From assembly GCA_963699085.1 (NCBI GenBank), contig CAVOTH010000004.1:62001-126000 (forward strand): a DNA stretch of 64,000 bases. Direction: 5' to 3'. Positions within the stretch are counted from its first letter, which is position 1, and each line of letters begins with the position of its first letter. The translations under genes and the position numbers were made by a program. Shown here piece after piece: positions 16,729-25,366 of this stretch. Source of the DNA: Bog-756 sp963699085 (lineage in GTDB: Bacteria; Actinomycetota; Acidimicrobiia; Acidimicrobiales; RAAP-2). The notes beneath the pieces were generated by a model that was given only the letters and a program-made list of their open reading frames with translations, had not been told where the DNA came from and did no database searches.

Positions 16729-18080
16729 GCAAGACGAACTTCGAATTCCTCGACGCACTCGGCCAGATCGCGCGGGACAAGGGGATCTCCGTCGAGACAC
16801 TGCTCGATGCCCTGGCCAACGCGCTCGTCGCCGCCTACAAGCGCCGTCCCGATGCCGCCGAAGAAGCTGTGGTCACCATCGACCCCGACTCGGGGGAGAT
16901 CCGCGTCTACGGCCAGGAGCTCGACGAAGAGGGCAATGTCATCCGCGAGTGGGACGACACCCCGGACGACTTCGGCCGCATCGCCGCCCAGACAGCCAAG
17001 CAGGTCATCCTCCAGCGCATCCGCGAGGTCGAGCGCGACCTCAAGTACGAGGAGTACGCCGGCCGTGAGGGCGACATCGTCACCGGCATCGTCCAACAGA
17101 CCGACAACCGCTACACCTTGCTCGACCTGGGCAAGGTCGAGGCGCTCTTGCCCCAGGCGGAGCAGGTGTCCTATGAGCGCTACGAGCACGGCGCACGCCT
17201 GAAGGCCTACATCGTCGAGGTGCGCAAGACGACCAAGGGTCCCCAGATCGTGGTGAGCCGCAGCCATCCGGGCCTCATCAAGCGACTGTTCGAGCTGGAG
17301 GTCCCCGAAATCTCGTCGGGTGCGGTGGAGATCAAGGCCGCCGCTCGTGAGCCGGGCCACCGGACCAAGATCGCCGTCTGGTCGAACGATCCGAACGTCG
17401 ACCCAGTAGGCGCCTGTGTCGGGGCCCGGGGCTCGCGCGTCCGGATGGTCACCAACGAGCTCCGCGGGGAGCGGGTCGACGTCGTCCCCTACTCGGACGA
17501 TCCGGTCGAGCTCATCCAGTCCGCTCTGGCCCCTGCCCGGGTGCGCGAGGTGCGCCTCGATGACGAGACCGGAACCGCCACGGTCATCGTGAGCGACTAC
17601 CAGCTGTCACTGGCCATCGGCAAGGAGGGCCAGAACGCCCGTCTCGCCGCCCGGCTCACCGGCTGGCGGATCGACATCAAGAGCGAGACCCAGCTGGCCG
17701 AGGAGGAGTCGGGCTACGCCGGCGAGGAATGGGCCGAGGGCGAGTGGATCCAGAACGAGGCCGGTGAGATGGTCTGGCAGCCGGCCGAAGGTGGCTCGGC
17801 CGTGTCGGCCACCGAATGGGCCGAAGGTGCCGACGGCGCCGACGAGGTTGTGGCCGTCGTGGTCGAAGAGGCAGTTGAAGAGGCCATCGAAGAGGCCGTC
17901 GAGGAGATCATCGAGGAAGCCGTCGAAGAGGCTGTGGTGGAGGTAATCGAAGAGGCCATCGAGGAAGCCGTCGAAGAGGCGATCGAGGAGTCCATCGAGG
18001 CCGAGGAAGCGTCGGAGGCAGCTACAGGCGCCGCGGCGACGTCGCAAGACGGTTCATCGGCCGAGGGAGCTCCGGCATAG
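16725..18080 (+). CDS. nusA: Transcription termination/antitermination factor NusA with long acidic tail
   Basis: A 451-residue NusA that binds RNA polymerase and modulates pausing, termination and antitermination. In order: N-terminal RNAP-binding domain (start SKTNFEFLDALGQIARDKGI), S1 domain (GDIVTGIVQQTDNRYTLLDLG), and two KH domains (VGARGSRVRMVTNELRGE; LAIGKEGQNARLAARLTGW). Instead of further structured domains, the last 90 or so residues (from about 360) are an acidic low-complexity tail dominated by EEA(V/I)EEA(I/V) repeats. The length matches actinobacterial NusA plus this tail. It couples to rimP by ATGA overlap, and ylxR follows at once. Confidence 0.96.
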   Translation: MSKTNFEFLDALGQIARDKGISVETLLDALANALVAAYKRRPDAAEEAVVTIDPDSGEIRVYGQELDEEGNVIREWDDTPDDFGRIAAQTAKQVILQRIREVERDLKYEEYAGREGDIVTGIVQQTDNRYTLLDLGKVEALLPQAEQVSYERYEHGARLKAYIVEVRKTTKGPQIVVSRSHPGLIKRLFELEVPEISSGAVEIKAAAREPGHRTKIAVWSNDPNVDPVGACVGARGSRVRMVTNELRGERVDVVPYSDDPVELIQSALAPARVREVRLDDETGTATVIVSDYQLSLAIGKEGQNARLAARLTGWRIDIKSETQLAEEESGYAGEEWAEGEWIQNEAGEMVWQPAEGGSAVSATEWAEGADGADEVVAVVVEEAVEEAIEEAVEEIIEEAVEEAVVEVIEEAIEEAVEEAIEESIEAEEASEAATGAAATSQDGSSAEGAPA

Positions 18081-18370
18081 CCCCTCAGCGGACCTGCATC
18101 GGGTGCCGACGGACCCAATCGACGGACAGCCTGGTGCGGGTGGTGCGCCTCGGGGACGGATCCCTGGTAACGGGGCGTTTGCTCCCGGGCAGGGGCGCCT
18201 GGTTGTGCCGGGAATCGGCGGCCTGTGTCGACTTGGCCCAGAAGCGCCGGGCGTTCGAGCGGGCCCTTCGGGGCCAGGTGGGCGCCGGGGCGGTCGACCG
18301 CCTCAGGCAGGAGTTCGGATGGTCCACCGGGGGTGCAGGCCGGGTCGATCCGGAAAGTCCGGCGTTGTGA
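18077..18370 (+). CDS. ylxR: YlxR-family RNA-binding protein (start uncertain)
   Basis: A small DUF448/YlxR protein, a nucleoid- or RNA-associated factor usually encoded between nusA and infB. The diagnostic motif RTCIGCRRTQSTDSLVRVVR begins at 18089, followed by GRLLPGRGAWLCRESAACVDLAQKRRAFERAL. No ATG, GTG or TTG lies in frame between the nusA acidic-tail region and this motif; the next is a GTG at 18134, which would delete the RTCIGC motif. An ATA at 18077 overlaps the nusA stop. The real start is therefore either non-canonical or hidden by an indel. The 3' end at 18370 is firm. Confidence 0.8.
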   Translation: MAPQRTCIGCRRTQSTDSLVRVVRLGDGSLVTGRLLPGRGAWLCRESAACVDLAQKRRAFERALRGQVGAGAVDRLRQEFGWSTGGAGRVDPESPAL

Positions 18371-18439
18371 TGTGCGAGGATGGAGGGTCGTATGTGCGCA
18401 TTGGCACATTCGACATCGAAGGAAGGGCAGTAACAGCCG

Positions 18440-21430
18440 TTGCCGAAGAAGATCCGGGTATACGAGCTCGCTCATGAGCTTGGCCTGACCAACAAAGAGG
18501 CCCTTGACCTCTGCCTGTCCCTGGGGATGGGCGTCAAGAGCCATTCGTCGTCCATCGAGGACGCGCAGGCCGACCGCGCCCGCCGCAAGGCCGACCGTGA
18601 GGGACTGCGCCGACCGGTGCAGCCCGAGGAGCCCGAAGCGCCGGCCAAGAAGGTCGCCGCCAAGAAAGCCCCGGCCAAGAAGGTGGCGCCGGCCGCAGAG
18701 TCGGTCGAGCCGCCTGTGGCCGATGGACCGGACGCGGACGCCCCGGTCAAACCCGCCACCGTCGCGCCCCTGAAGCGCACCGGAGCGCGACTCGTCACCA
18801 GCCGCCCGGCATCCGAGCAGCCCAGCGCCACCCCGGCTCCGCTCCGTCCTGCCCCGGTGGCACCGGCGGCGGCTCCTGCGCCCGTGGCTCCATCACCTGC
18901 GCCGGCCCCGGCGGCCCCGGCTCCAGCCCCAGTCGCCGCCGCCCCGGCGCCTGCTGCTCCGGCTCCCGCCAGTGTCCCGGCTCCCGCCGCACCGGTGGCT
19001 CCGGCCGCCGCCCCAGCCGCCCCTGCTCCCGCTACGCCCCGGGTAGCGCCTGCTGCAGCCCCGACCGGCGCACCCCCGGCAGCCGCCTCGCCGCCCGCCG
19101 CCCCGGCCCCGGTAGCGCCGGCGGCCCAGGCTCCTGCGGCGACAGCCCCGGCTGCACCCACCGCTCCCGGGTCGGCGCCGACTCATGCACCGGTCAGTGC
19201 CACCGGCCGGCCGATCCCGCCGCCACCCGGAGGACCGCCCCGGTCGGTCACCGGCAAGCCGATCCCACCACCTCCTGGAGCCGGCGGACGCCGACCTCCG
19301 CCAGGCGCCCAGCGTCCCGGCTTCGCCGGTCGTCCCGGCGGCCCCTCGGGCAGTAGCAGTCGTCCTGGAGCACCCCGTACCGGTGGACCCCCCGGGGCGA
19401 CCGGTGGCGGCTACGGCGGCCGTCCTGGTGGTGCCTCGACCGGCGGGTACGCCGGCGGCCGTCCCGGCGGCGGTCCCGGTGGGGGCCCCGGCGGCGGACC
19501 CGGTGGTCCCGGTGGCCGTGGTGGTCCCGGTGTCGGCCGTGGCCGGCCCAATCAGCGCCGACCCCGCCGTCGGCGTCGGAACCTCGAAGAACTCGAGCCG
19601 ACCACCCTGACCGCCTATGCACCATCCACCGCACCGGTGCCCGAGAACGAGGTCATCATCGAGCGCGGGTCGACGGCCCGCGACCTGGGCCCCAAGCTCA
19701 ACCGGTCCGCCGGTGACGTGGTCCGATTCCTGCTCCTCCAAGGGGAGATGGTCACGGCCACCCAGTCGTTGACCGACGACATGATCGAGCTGTTCGCGGC
19801 CGAACTGGGCGCCGACGTGCGTCTGGTCGACCCGGGCGAGGAGCGCGAGGCCGAGCTGCTGGCGAAGTTCTTCGACGAGGAGGACGACGAGGAGGACGAG
19901 GAGGACCTGCGTCCGCGGCCGCCGGTCGTCACCGTCATGGGTCACGTCGACCACGGCAAGACGCTGCTGCTCGACCGGATCCGTTCGGCCAACGTGGTCG
20001 CCGGCGAGGCCGGTGGCATCACCCAGCACATCGGCGCCTACCAGGTCGAGTGGCAGGGCCACCCGATCACATTCATCGACACCCCGGGCCACGAGGCCTT
20101 TACCGCCATGCGCGCCCGTGGGGCCGAGGTGACCGACATCGTGGTGCTGGTGGTGGCGGCTGACGACGGGGTCATGCCGCAGACGATCGAGGCCATCAAC
20201 CACGCCAAGGCCGCCGACGTCCCGATCATCGTGGCCGTCAACAAGATCGACCGCGACGAGGCCGATCCCAACCGCGTGCTCCAGCAGCTATCGGAGCAAG
20301 GACTGGTTCCCGAGGCCTGGGGTGGCGACACCATCGCCGTCGAGGTCTCGGCCCTGCAGTCGCTCGGCATCGAGGACCTGCTGGAACAGATCATCCTGGT
20401 GGCCGAGATCGAGGAGCTCGTGGCATCGCCCGAGGGTCGGGCCCGGGGCGTCGTCCTCGAGGCCGAACTCGAGATCGGTCGGGGCCCGGTCGCCTCGGTC
20501 ATCGTCGAGCGCGGCACGCTGCGCGTCGGCGACCCGATCGTGGCCGGTGCGGCCTGGGGCAAGGTCAAGGCCCTGGTCGACGATCACGGACAGCAGATCA
20601 AGGAAGCGCCGCCTTCGACTCCCGTGCAGGTGCTCGGCTTCTCCGAGCCACCGGAAGCCGGTGACGAGTTCCGGGTCGCCCCCGAGTTGGCGCAGGCCCG
20701 CACCATCGGCGAGGCACGTGCCCATCGCTACCGGGTGGCCGGCCATGTGCCCGCAGCCACCTCGGCGCTGGGCGGCGCCAAACTCGAGGACCTGTTCGAG
20801 CAGATCCAGCGGGGCGAGACGGCCACGTTGAATCTGATCCTCAAGGCCGACGTGCGTGGCTCGCTCGAGGCGGTCACCGAGAGCCTCCGCAAGCTCGAGC
20901 GCGACGACGTCAAGCTCAGCTTCGTGCACCGGGGGGTCGGCGGCATCACCGAGTCCGACGTCGAGCTCGCTCAGGCGTCGAACGCCACCATCATCGGATT
21001 CAACGTCCGCCCCGACCGCCGCTCGCGGGAGATGGCGGCCAAGGCCGACGTGGAGATCCGGACCTACGAGATCATCTACAAGCTGCTCGAGGACCTCGAG
21101 GCGGCCATGCTCGGCATGCTCTCCCCGGTCTTCGAGGAGGTCGTCACCGGTGAGGCAGAGGTTCGCCAGGTCTTCCGGGTCCCGAAGATCGGCGCCATCG
21201 CCGGCTGCTACGTCCGGGAGGGCGTCATCACCCGCGGCTCCAAGGTCCGGTTCCTCCGCGAGGGCGTGGTCATCTGGAAGGGTGCCATCACCTCGTTGCG
21301 GCGCTTCAAGGACGACGCCCGCGAGGTCCAGGCCGGATTCGAGTGCGGCATCGGGCTCTCGGACTACCAGGACCTGAAGGACGGCGACATCATCGAGACC
21401 TACGACGAGCGGGAGATCCCCCGCACCTGA
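18440..21430 (+). CDS. infB: Translation initiation factor IF-2 (large form)
   Basis: A 996-residue GTPase that places initiator tRNA on the 30S subunit. The N-terminal IF2_N domain (1-55) reads LPKKIRVYELAHELGLTNKEA from a TTG start. Residues of about 60-380 are a long linker, first Lys/Ala/Pro-rich (PAKKVAAKKAPAKKV), then Ala/Pro, then Gly/Arg/Pro-rich (PGGGPGGGPGGGPGGPGG). The G domain starts near residue 495 with VMGHVDHGKT, DTPGHEAF and NKIDRDEA, and domains II-IV follow. The linker makes it longer than E. coli IF2 (890 residues), as in other actinobacteria. No indel is present across 3 kb. Confidence 0.96.
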   Translation: MPKKIRVYELAHELGLTNKEALDLCLSLGMGVKSHSSSIEDAQADRARRKADREGLRRPVQPEEPEAPAKKVAAKKAPAKKVAPAAESVEPPVADGPDADAPVKPATVAPLKRTGARLVTSRPASEQPSATPAPLRPAPVAPAAAPAPVAPSPAPAPAAPAPAPVAAAPAPAAPAPASVPAPAAPVAPAAAPAAPAPATPRVAPAAAPTGAPPAAASPPAAPAPVAPAAQAPAATAPAAPTAPGSAPTHAPVSATGRPIPPPPGGPPRSVTGKPIPPPPGAGGRRPPPGAQRPGFAGRPGGPSGSSSRPGAPRTGGPPGATGGGYGGRPGGASTGGYAGGRPGGGPGGGPGGGPGGPGGRGGPGVGRGRPNQRRPRRRRRNLEELEPTTLTAYAPSTAPVPENEVIIERGSTARDLGPKLNRSAGDVVRFLLLQGEMVTATQSLTDDMIELFAAELGADVRLVDPGEEREAELLAKFFDEEDDEEDEEDLRPRPPVVTVMGHVDHGKTLLLDRIRSANVVAGEAGGITQHIGAYQVEWQGHPITFIDTPGHEAFTAMRARGAEVTDIVVLVVAADDGVMPQTIEAINHAKAADVPIIVAVNKIDRDEADPNRVLQQLSEQGLVPEAWGGDTIAVEVSALQSLGIEDLLEQIILVAEIEELVASPEGRARGVVLEAELEIGRGPVASVIVERGTLRVGDPIVAGAAWGKVKALVDDHGQQIKEAPPSTPVQVLGFSEPPEAGDEFRVAPELAQARTIGEARAHRYRVAGHVPAATSALGGAKLEDLFEQIQRGETATLNLILKADVRGSLEAVTESLRKLERDDVKLSFVHRGVGGITESDVELAQASNATIIGFNVRPDRRSREMAAKADVEIRTYEIIYKLLEDLEAAMLGMLSPVFEEVVTGEAEVRQVFRVPKIGAIAGCYVREGVITRGSKVRFLREGVVIWKGAITSLRRFKDDAREVQAGFECGIGLSDYQDLKDGDIIETYDEREIPRT

Positions 21431-21438
21431 CCGGATAC

Positions 21439-21460
21439 GCCGGCCCCCGAGCGGGCCGGC
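21439..21460 (+). other. GC-rich hairpin between infB and rbfA
   Basis: GCCGGCCC (21439-21446) pairs perfectly with GGGCCGGC (21453-21460) around a six-base loop. No T-run follows, so it is not a typical intrinsic terminator; it may affect message stability or translation of rbfA, 34 bases downstream. Confidence 0.4.
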
Positions 21461-21494
21461 GCCGGCAGGTCGTCGTGGACGGACCGGAGGACCA

Positions 21495-21893
21495 GTGGCA
21501 CGTCGTCAGGACAATCGGGGGGCCGCCCCCTATTCCCGCTCCCTGCGGGTGAACCAGGTCCTGCGCCAGGTGGTGGCCGAGGAGCTCGAGCGGCTGGCCG
21601 ACGCCGACGAGCGGCTCCGCATGGTCACGGTGACGTCGGTGGACTCGACATCTGACCTGCGCCAAGCCAAGGTCTACCTGAGCTCGCTGTCGGAGGACGC
21701 CTCCGCCGCGCTCGATGAGCGCCGGATCCAGGTCCAGCGGGCGGTGGCCCGCCAGACTCAGCTGAAGCGCACTCCTCAGCTCTCGTTCGCCCAGGACCCG
21801 GCCGTGGTGGCGGGGGGCCGGATCGAGGACCTGCTGCGCCAGATCCACCTCGAGGACGACCAGGATGCCGACGGGGGCGACCGGGAACCGTGA
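21495..21893 (+). CDS. rbfA: Ribosome-binding factor A
   Basis: A 132-residue 16S-maturation and cold-adaptation factor with a KH-like fold. Motifs are RVNQVLRQVVAEELERLAD, VTVTSVDSTSDLRQAKVYLS and the C-terminal PQLSFAQDPAVVAGGRIEDLL. GTG start at 21495. The last four bases overlap the truB start (GTGA), the standard infB-rbfA-truB arrangement. Confidence 0.95.
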   Translation: MARRQDNRGAAPYSRSLRVNQVLRQVVAEELERLADADERLRMVTVTSVDSTSDLRQAKVYLSSLSEDASAALDERRIQVQRAVARQTQLKRTPQLSFAQDPAVVAGGRIEDLLRQIHLEDDQDADGGDREP

Positions 21894-22783
21894 GCCCGCA
21901 GGCCGTGGACCAGGTCAACGGCCTGGTGGTGGTGGACAAGGAGTCCGGGTGGACCTCCCACGACGTCGTGGCGCGATGCCGTCGCATCTTCGGGCAGAAG
22001 CGGGTCGGTCACGCCGGCACCCTCGATCCGGACGCCACCGGGGTGCTCCTGGTCGGTCTGGGACGGACCACCCGGCTGATGCGGTTCCTCACCGCGTTGC
22101 CCAAGACGTACGAGGCCGAGGTCGTCCTGGGCACGGCCACCTCCACACTCGACGCTTCGGGTGACGTCACCGGGACCTGGGACATGGGGGACGTCTCGTT
22201 GGCTGCCGTGCGCGAGGCGGCGCTGGGACTCACCGGCGAGATCGACCAGGTTCCGCCCATGGTGTCCGCGCTCAAAGTGGACGGACAGCGGCTGCACGTC
22301 CTGGCCCGTCAGGGGATCGTGGTCGAGCGGGCGGCCCGGCCGGTCACCGTCCATCGCTTCGACGTGACCCCGGGGATGACCCCGGGCGTGTTCCGGATCG
22401 AGGTGGAGTGCTCGTCCGGCACCTATGTCCGGGTGCTGGCCGCCGACCTCGGCACCGCCCTGGGCGGCGGTGCCCACCTGCGGAACCTGCGGCGCACCCG
22501 CATCGGCTCGTTCACCACCGAGGACGCCCGGCTGGTCGACGAACTCACCGCCGCCGTCGTGTTGACCCCGGCCCAGGCCATGCGCGACCTCGACCAGGTG
22601 GTGGTGCCGCTCCACGCCCAGAAGTTGGTGGCCCGTGGCCTCCCGCTCGATCGGGTACCGCTCGGCGTGTCGGGCGAGGGTCCATGGGGCCTGGTGGACG
22701 ACGCCCACCACCTGTTGGCCGTCTACGAGGCGACGGAGACGGACCGGATCAAGCCCGCGGTGGTGGTCGAGGCCGCCGGCTGA
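21890..22783 (+). CDS. truB: tRNA pseudouridine-55 synthase
   Basis: A 297-residue TruB that forms pseudouridine at position 55 in the T loop of tRNAs. The start region VNGLVVVDKESGWTSHDVVA, the catalytic motif RVGHAGTLDPDATGVLLVGLG with its nucleophilic Asp, and GEIDQVPPMVSALKVDGQRL are diagnostic. It starts with GTG, overlaps rbfA by four bases and precedes ribF by 59 bases. Confidence 0.96.
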   Translation: MSPQAVDQVNGLVVVDKESGWTSHDVVARCRRIFGQKRVGHAGTLDPDATGVLLVGLGRTTRLMRFLTALPKTYEAEVVLGTATSTLDASGDVTGTWDMGDVSLAAVREAALGLTGEIDQVPPMVSALKVDGQRLHVLARQGIVVERAARPVTVHRFDVTPGMTPGVFRIEVECSSGTYVRVLAADLGTALGGGAHLRNLRRTRIGSFTTEDARLVDELTAAVVLTPAQAMRDLDQVVVPLHAQKLVARGLPLDRVPLGVSGEGPWGLVDDAHHLLAVYEATETDRIKPAVVVEAAG

Positions 22784-22842
22784 TCGCAACAATGGACGGC
22801 CAACGCCGGAATCGGGCTGACTCGGCAGTAACGTGAAGGTTT

Positions 22843-23803
22843 GTGGAGATCGTCACTGAGCGCGCCCCGCTCCCGCGTCCCGTCGGCGGCTCCGCCGTCA
22901 CCATCGGCGCCTATGACGGCGTCCACCTCGGGCACCGCGCCCTGCTCGCCGAGCTGAAGGAACGAGCGCAGGCCAGCGGTCTGGCCACCGTCGTCGTCAC
23001 CTTCGACCGCCACCCGGCCGCGGTGGTGCGACCCGAGTCGGCCCCACTGCTGCTCTGTGACCTCCAGCAGAAGCTCGAGCTGCTGGCATCCGCCGGTGTC
23101 GACCGGACGGTGGTGGTCCGCTTCGACGAGGAGCGGGCCAACGAGACGGCCGAGGAGTTCGTGACCCGGGAGCTGGTGGACGGCCAGGACGCACGGCTGG
23201 TCGTGGTGGGGGAGGACTTCCATTTCGGACACGGGCGGAAGGGCAATGTCGCCCTGTTGACCGAGATGGGCTCTGTCGCCGGATTTGACGTGGACGGCGT
23301 GGCGCTGGCCTCGGCCGGTCCCGACAACGGCGCCCGGGCCATCTGCGGTGTCGTCGACCCGGGTCCGCAACCTGGTGGCCCAGGGCCAGGTCGAAGAAGC
23401 AGCCACCCTGCTCGGCCGACCCCACCAGGTGCGTGGTCCGGTGGTCACCGGTGACCGGCGGGGCGGGACCGAACTCGGCTTTCCGACGGCCAACCTCGAC
23501 ATTCCCGGCGATATCTGTCTGCCCGGCCCCGGCATCTATGCCGGGTGGTATGAGCGGCCGGACGGCTCACGGCACAAGGCGGCGGTGTCGGTCGGTCGAC
23601 GACCCACCTTCTACGGCGACGACGGGGAGCTACTGGTCGAGGCGTTCCTGCTCGACTTCACCGGCGATCTGTACGGCGAGCCGGCACGCCTGTCCTTCGT
23701 GCGTCGGCTCCGCGACGAGCTGGCGTTCGACTCGGTCGACGCACTGGTCGCCCAGATGGGCCGCGACGTCGATCAGACCCGCACCCTGCTCGACGTCCCG
23801 TAG
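22843..23803 (+). CDS. ribF: Bifunctional riboflavin kinase/FAD synthetase (one frameshift)
   Basis: RibF phosphorylates riboflavin to FMN and adenylates FMN to FAD. The N-terminal nucleotidyltransferase domain shows VTIGAYDGVHLGHRALL, VTFDRHPAAVV and VVVGEDFHFGHGRKGN. An extra base near 23343 divides it from the rest (SSTRVRNLVAQGQVEEA). The C-terminal flavokinase domain has GDRRGGTELGFPTANLDIP, GIYAGWYERPDG and AVSVGRRPTF. Corrected length is about 320 residues. It ends the housekeeping block; the usual next genes rpsO-pnp are not here. Confidence 0.94.
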
Positions 23804-23810
23804 GAGTGCT

Positions 23811-24017
23811 CTACGGGTTGGGCTTGCGGCCCAGCACCTTGAGAACCCAGGCGCCGAATCCGGTCGGCTTGTCGTAGTGATGATGGTCCGAGCCGTGCCC
23901 GGCCCGGCCGAAGCCGGTGCCCCCCTGGGCCCCTTCGAGCCTGTTCGGCTCCTCGTACTTCGGCACCTTCGGGAGGTGCGTCGACTTCTTGCGGGGCTTG
24001 CTGCCTTCGGATCCCAT
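23811..24017 (-). CDS. Small basic protein of unknown function
   Basis: A 68-residue product starting MGSEGSKPRKKSTHLPKV and ending GAWVLKVLGRKPNP. It is rich in Lys, Gly, His and Pro (GHGSDHHHYDKPTG), with no signal peptide or membrane segment, and looks disordered. It runs opposite to ribF, ending 7 bases from the ribF stop. Length, composition bias and a clean ATG support a real gene, but I do not recognise the family. The same bases can also be read in the overlapping plus frame upstream of the next gene, which is less likely. Confidence 0.5.
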   Translation of the reverse strand: MGSEGSKPRKKSTHLPKVPKYEEPNRLEGAQGGTGFGRAGHGSDHHHYDKPTGFGAWVLKVLGRKPNP

Positions 24018-24186
24018 ATGGCCATCTTGGCAGAGGCGGGCACCAGCCCGGGAGGGAACCCAGGCGCCGAACCGGGAAGGAATTCGAAGAGGGCACTTGT
24101 CAATTTTGACTATTTGGGCGAATGGGGGAGTAGACCTGCCAGAAGGGTGGAATTTCGCGTTTCGGTATAAAACGGGAGGACTACCC

Positions 24187-25299
24187 ATGAATTCGAGGAT
24201 CCGCAGGTTCAGCGTGGCGATCGCAGCGGTAGTACTGCTGATCGTCGGAGCGGTGGTGGTGCTGGGCCAGCAGCCCACGGGGTCGGGAGCAGTGGCCACG
24301 TTGAGCGCCCGATTTGCCTCGGCGACCCGGGTGGCCCAGATCGATAACGGGAGCGGCTACTGGCTGGTCGGCTCAGACGGTGGTGTGTTCGCCTTCGGGA
24401 CCGCACAGTTCTACGGTTCCCTGGGTTCGGGCCATGTCGGTTCGCCGATCACCGGCATCGTCCCGACATCCGACGATCGCGGCTACTGGCTGGTGGCCGA
24501 AGACGGGGCGGTGTTCCCCTTCGGTGACGCAGTTGCCGACGGCTCGATGGCAGGCGAGGCGCTCAACGCGCCTGTGGTCGGAGCGGTCTCGTCCACCGGT
24601 GGCGGGTCCGCCCCGGGCCCAGAGGGACCCGCCGGAACACAAGGTCCTCCCGGCCCGCAAGGAGCCCAAGGCCTTCCGGGGTTGACCGGTCCCCAGGGAT
24701 TGCCGGGCATTCAAGGGATGCTCGGTCTGACGGGCGCACAGGGGCCCACAGGACTCACCGGGCCAGCGGGACCCATTGGACCCACCGGTCCTGCAGGACC
24801 CACAGGACCCACAGGACCCACAGGATCCACCGGACCCACCGGTCCTGCGGGGGCGCAGGGCCAGGCCGGCACTCCCGCCGTGTCGGACTATGCCGAGTTC
24901 TACGCCATGATGCCCAACGACAACACGGCGACCGTCGCCGCCGGAGCACCGGTTTCGTTTCCCGAGAACGGGCCGACGGTCGGTACGATCACCAGGTCCG
25001 GACCGGCGGAGTTCGAGCTGCCGGCCGTGGGTACCTACCAGGTGTCGTTTCAAGTGTCGGTCGAAGAGGCTGGTCAGCTCGAGCTCTCTCTGGACGGAGT
25101 GCCGCTGGTGACCTCGGTGGTCGGTCGGTCCACGGGTGATTCGCAGCTCGTCGGCGAGTCGCTCGTCACCACCACCAGCGCTGGTGAGCTCCTCCAGATC
25201 ATCAACCCGACCGGGAACAGCAACGCCTTGACCATCACCCCGGATGCCGGGGGAAACGCCGCGGTGAGCGCATCGCTGGTCATCCAACAGATCGCGTGA
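24187..25299 (+). CDS. Secreted collagen-like protein with propeller-type repeats and a BclA-like C-terminal domain
   Basis: A 370-residue exported protein. Residues 1-35 form a signal sequence or anchor (RIRRFSVAIAAVVLLIVGAV). Residues of about 55-130 hold two GYWLV..DGGVFAFG repeats of the kind that fill the gene at 36412-37731. Residues of about 140-225 are a collagen-like Gly-X-Y tract (GPTGPAGPTGPTGPTGSTGP). The rest (from about SDYAEFYAMMPNDNTATV) resembles the jelly-roll C-terminal domain of Bacillus BclA-type glycoproteins that trimerises the collagen stalk. ATG 24187 has a GGGAGGA ribosome-binding site 6 bases upstream. An upstream extension of the frame is rejected. Probable role: a surface filament or adhesin; ligand unknown. 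Confidence 0.85.
   Translation: MNSRIRRFSVAIAAVVLLIVGAVVVLGQQPTGSGAVATLSARFASATRVAQIDNGSGYWLVGSDGGVFAFGTAQFYGSLGSGHVGSPITGIVPTSDDRGYWLVAEDGAVFPFGDAVADGSMAGEALNAPVVGAVSSTGGGSAPGPEGPAGTQGPPGPQGAQGLPGLTGPQGLPGIQGMLGLTGAQGPTGLTGPAGPIGPTGPAGPTGPTGPTGSTGPTGPAGAQGQAGTPAVSDYAEFYAMMPNDNTATVAAGAPVSFPENGPTVGTITRSGPAEFELPAVGTYQVSFQVSVEEAGQLELSLDGVPLVTSVVGRSTGDSQLVGESLVTTTSAGELLQIINPTGNSNALTITPDAGGNAAVSASLVIQQIA
24602..24870 (+). repeat. Collagen-like Gly-X-Y coding repeat
   Basis: Nine-base repeats such as GGACCCACA recur in tandem, encoding about 85 residues of Gly-X-Y with frequent GPT/GPA/GPQ triplets. The purest part is at about 24768-24850. Confidence 0.85.
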
Positions 25300-25366
25300 C
25301 CACCGGGTCACCGGTCGATACCCCGGTCCTGCCGGCGGCGCAGTTCGGGCTTGATGCCCCCGGGGC

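Noticed and set aside
15888..17360. 490-codon minus-strand open frame over rimP and nusA
   Set aside because: It is a GC-rich shadow of genes with clear homology and has no recognisable domain.
24166..24171. TATAAA as promoter of the collagen-like gene
   Set aside because: It sits only about 10 bases before the ribosome-binding site, has no -35, and would leave almost no leader.
24768..24850. Short direct repeats resembling a CRISPR array
   Set aside because: The units are 9-base Gly-X-Y codons in a coding frame, without unique spacers. The 126-bp repeats at 36840-37530 are likewise coding. No CRISPR array or cas gene is present.
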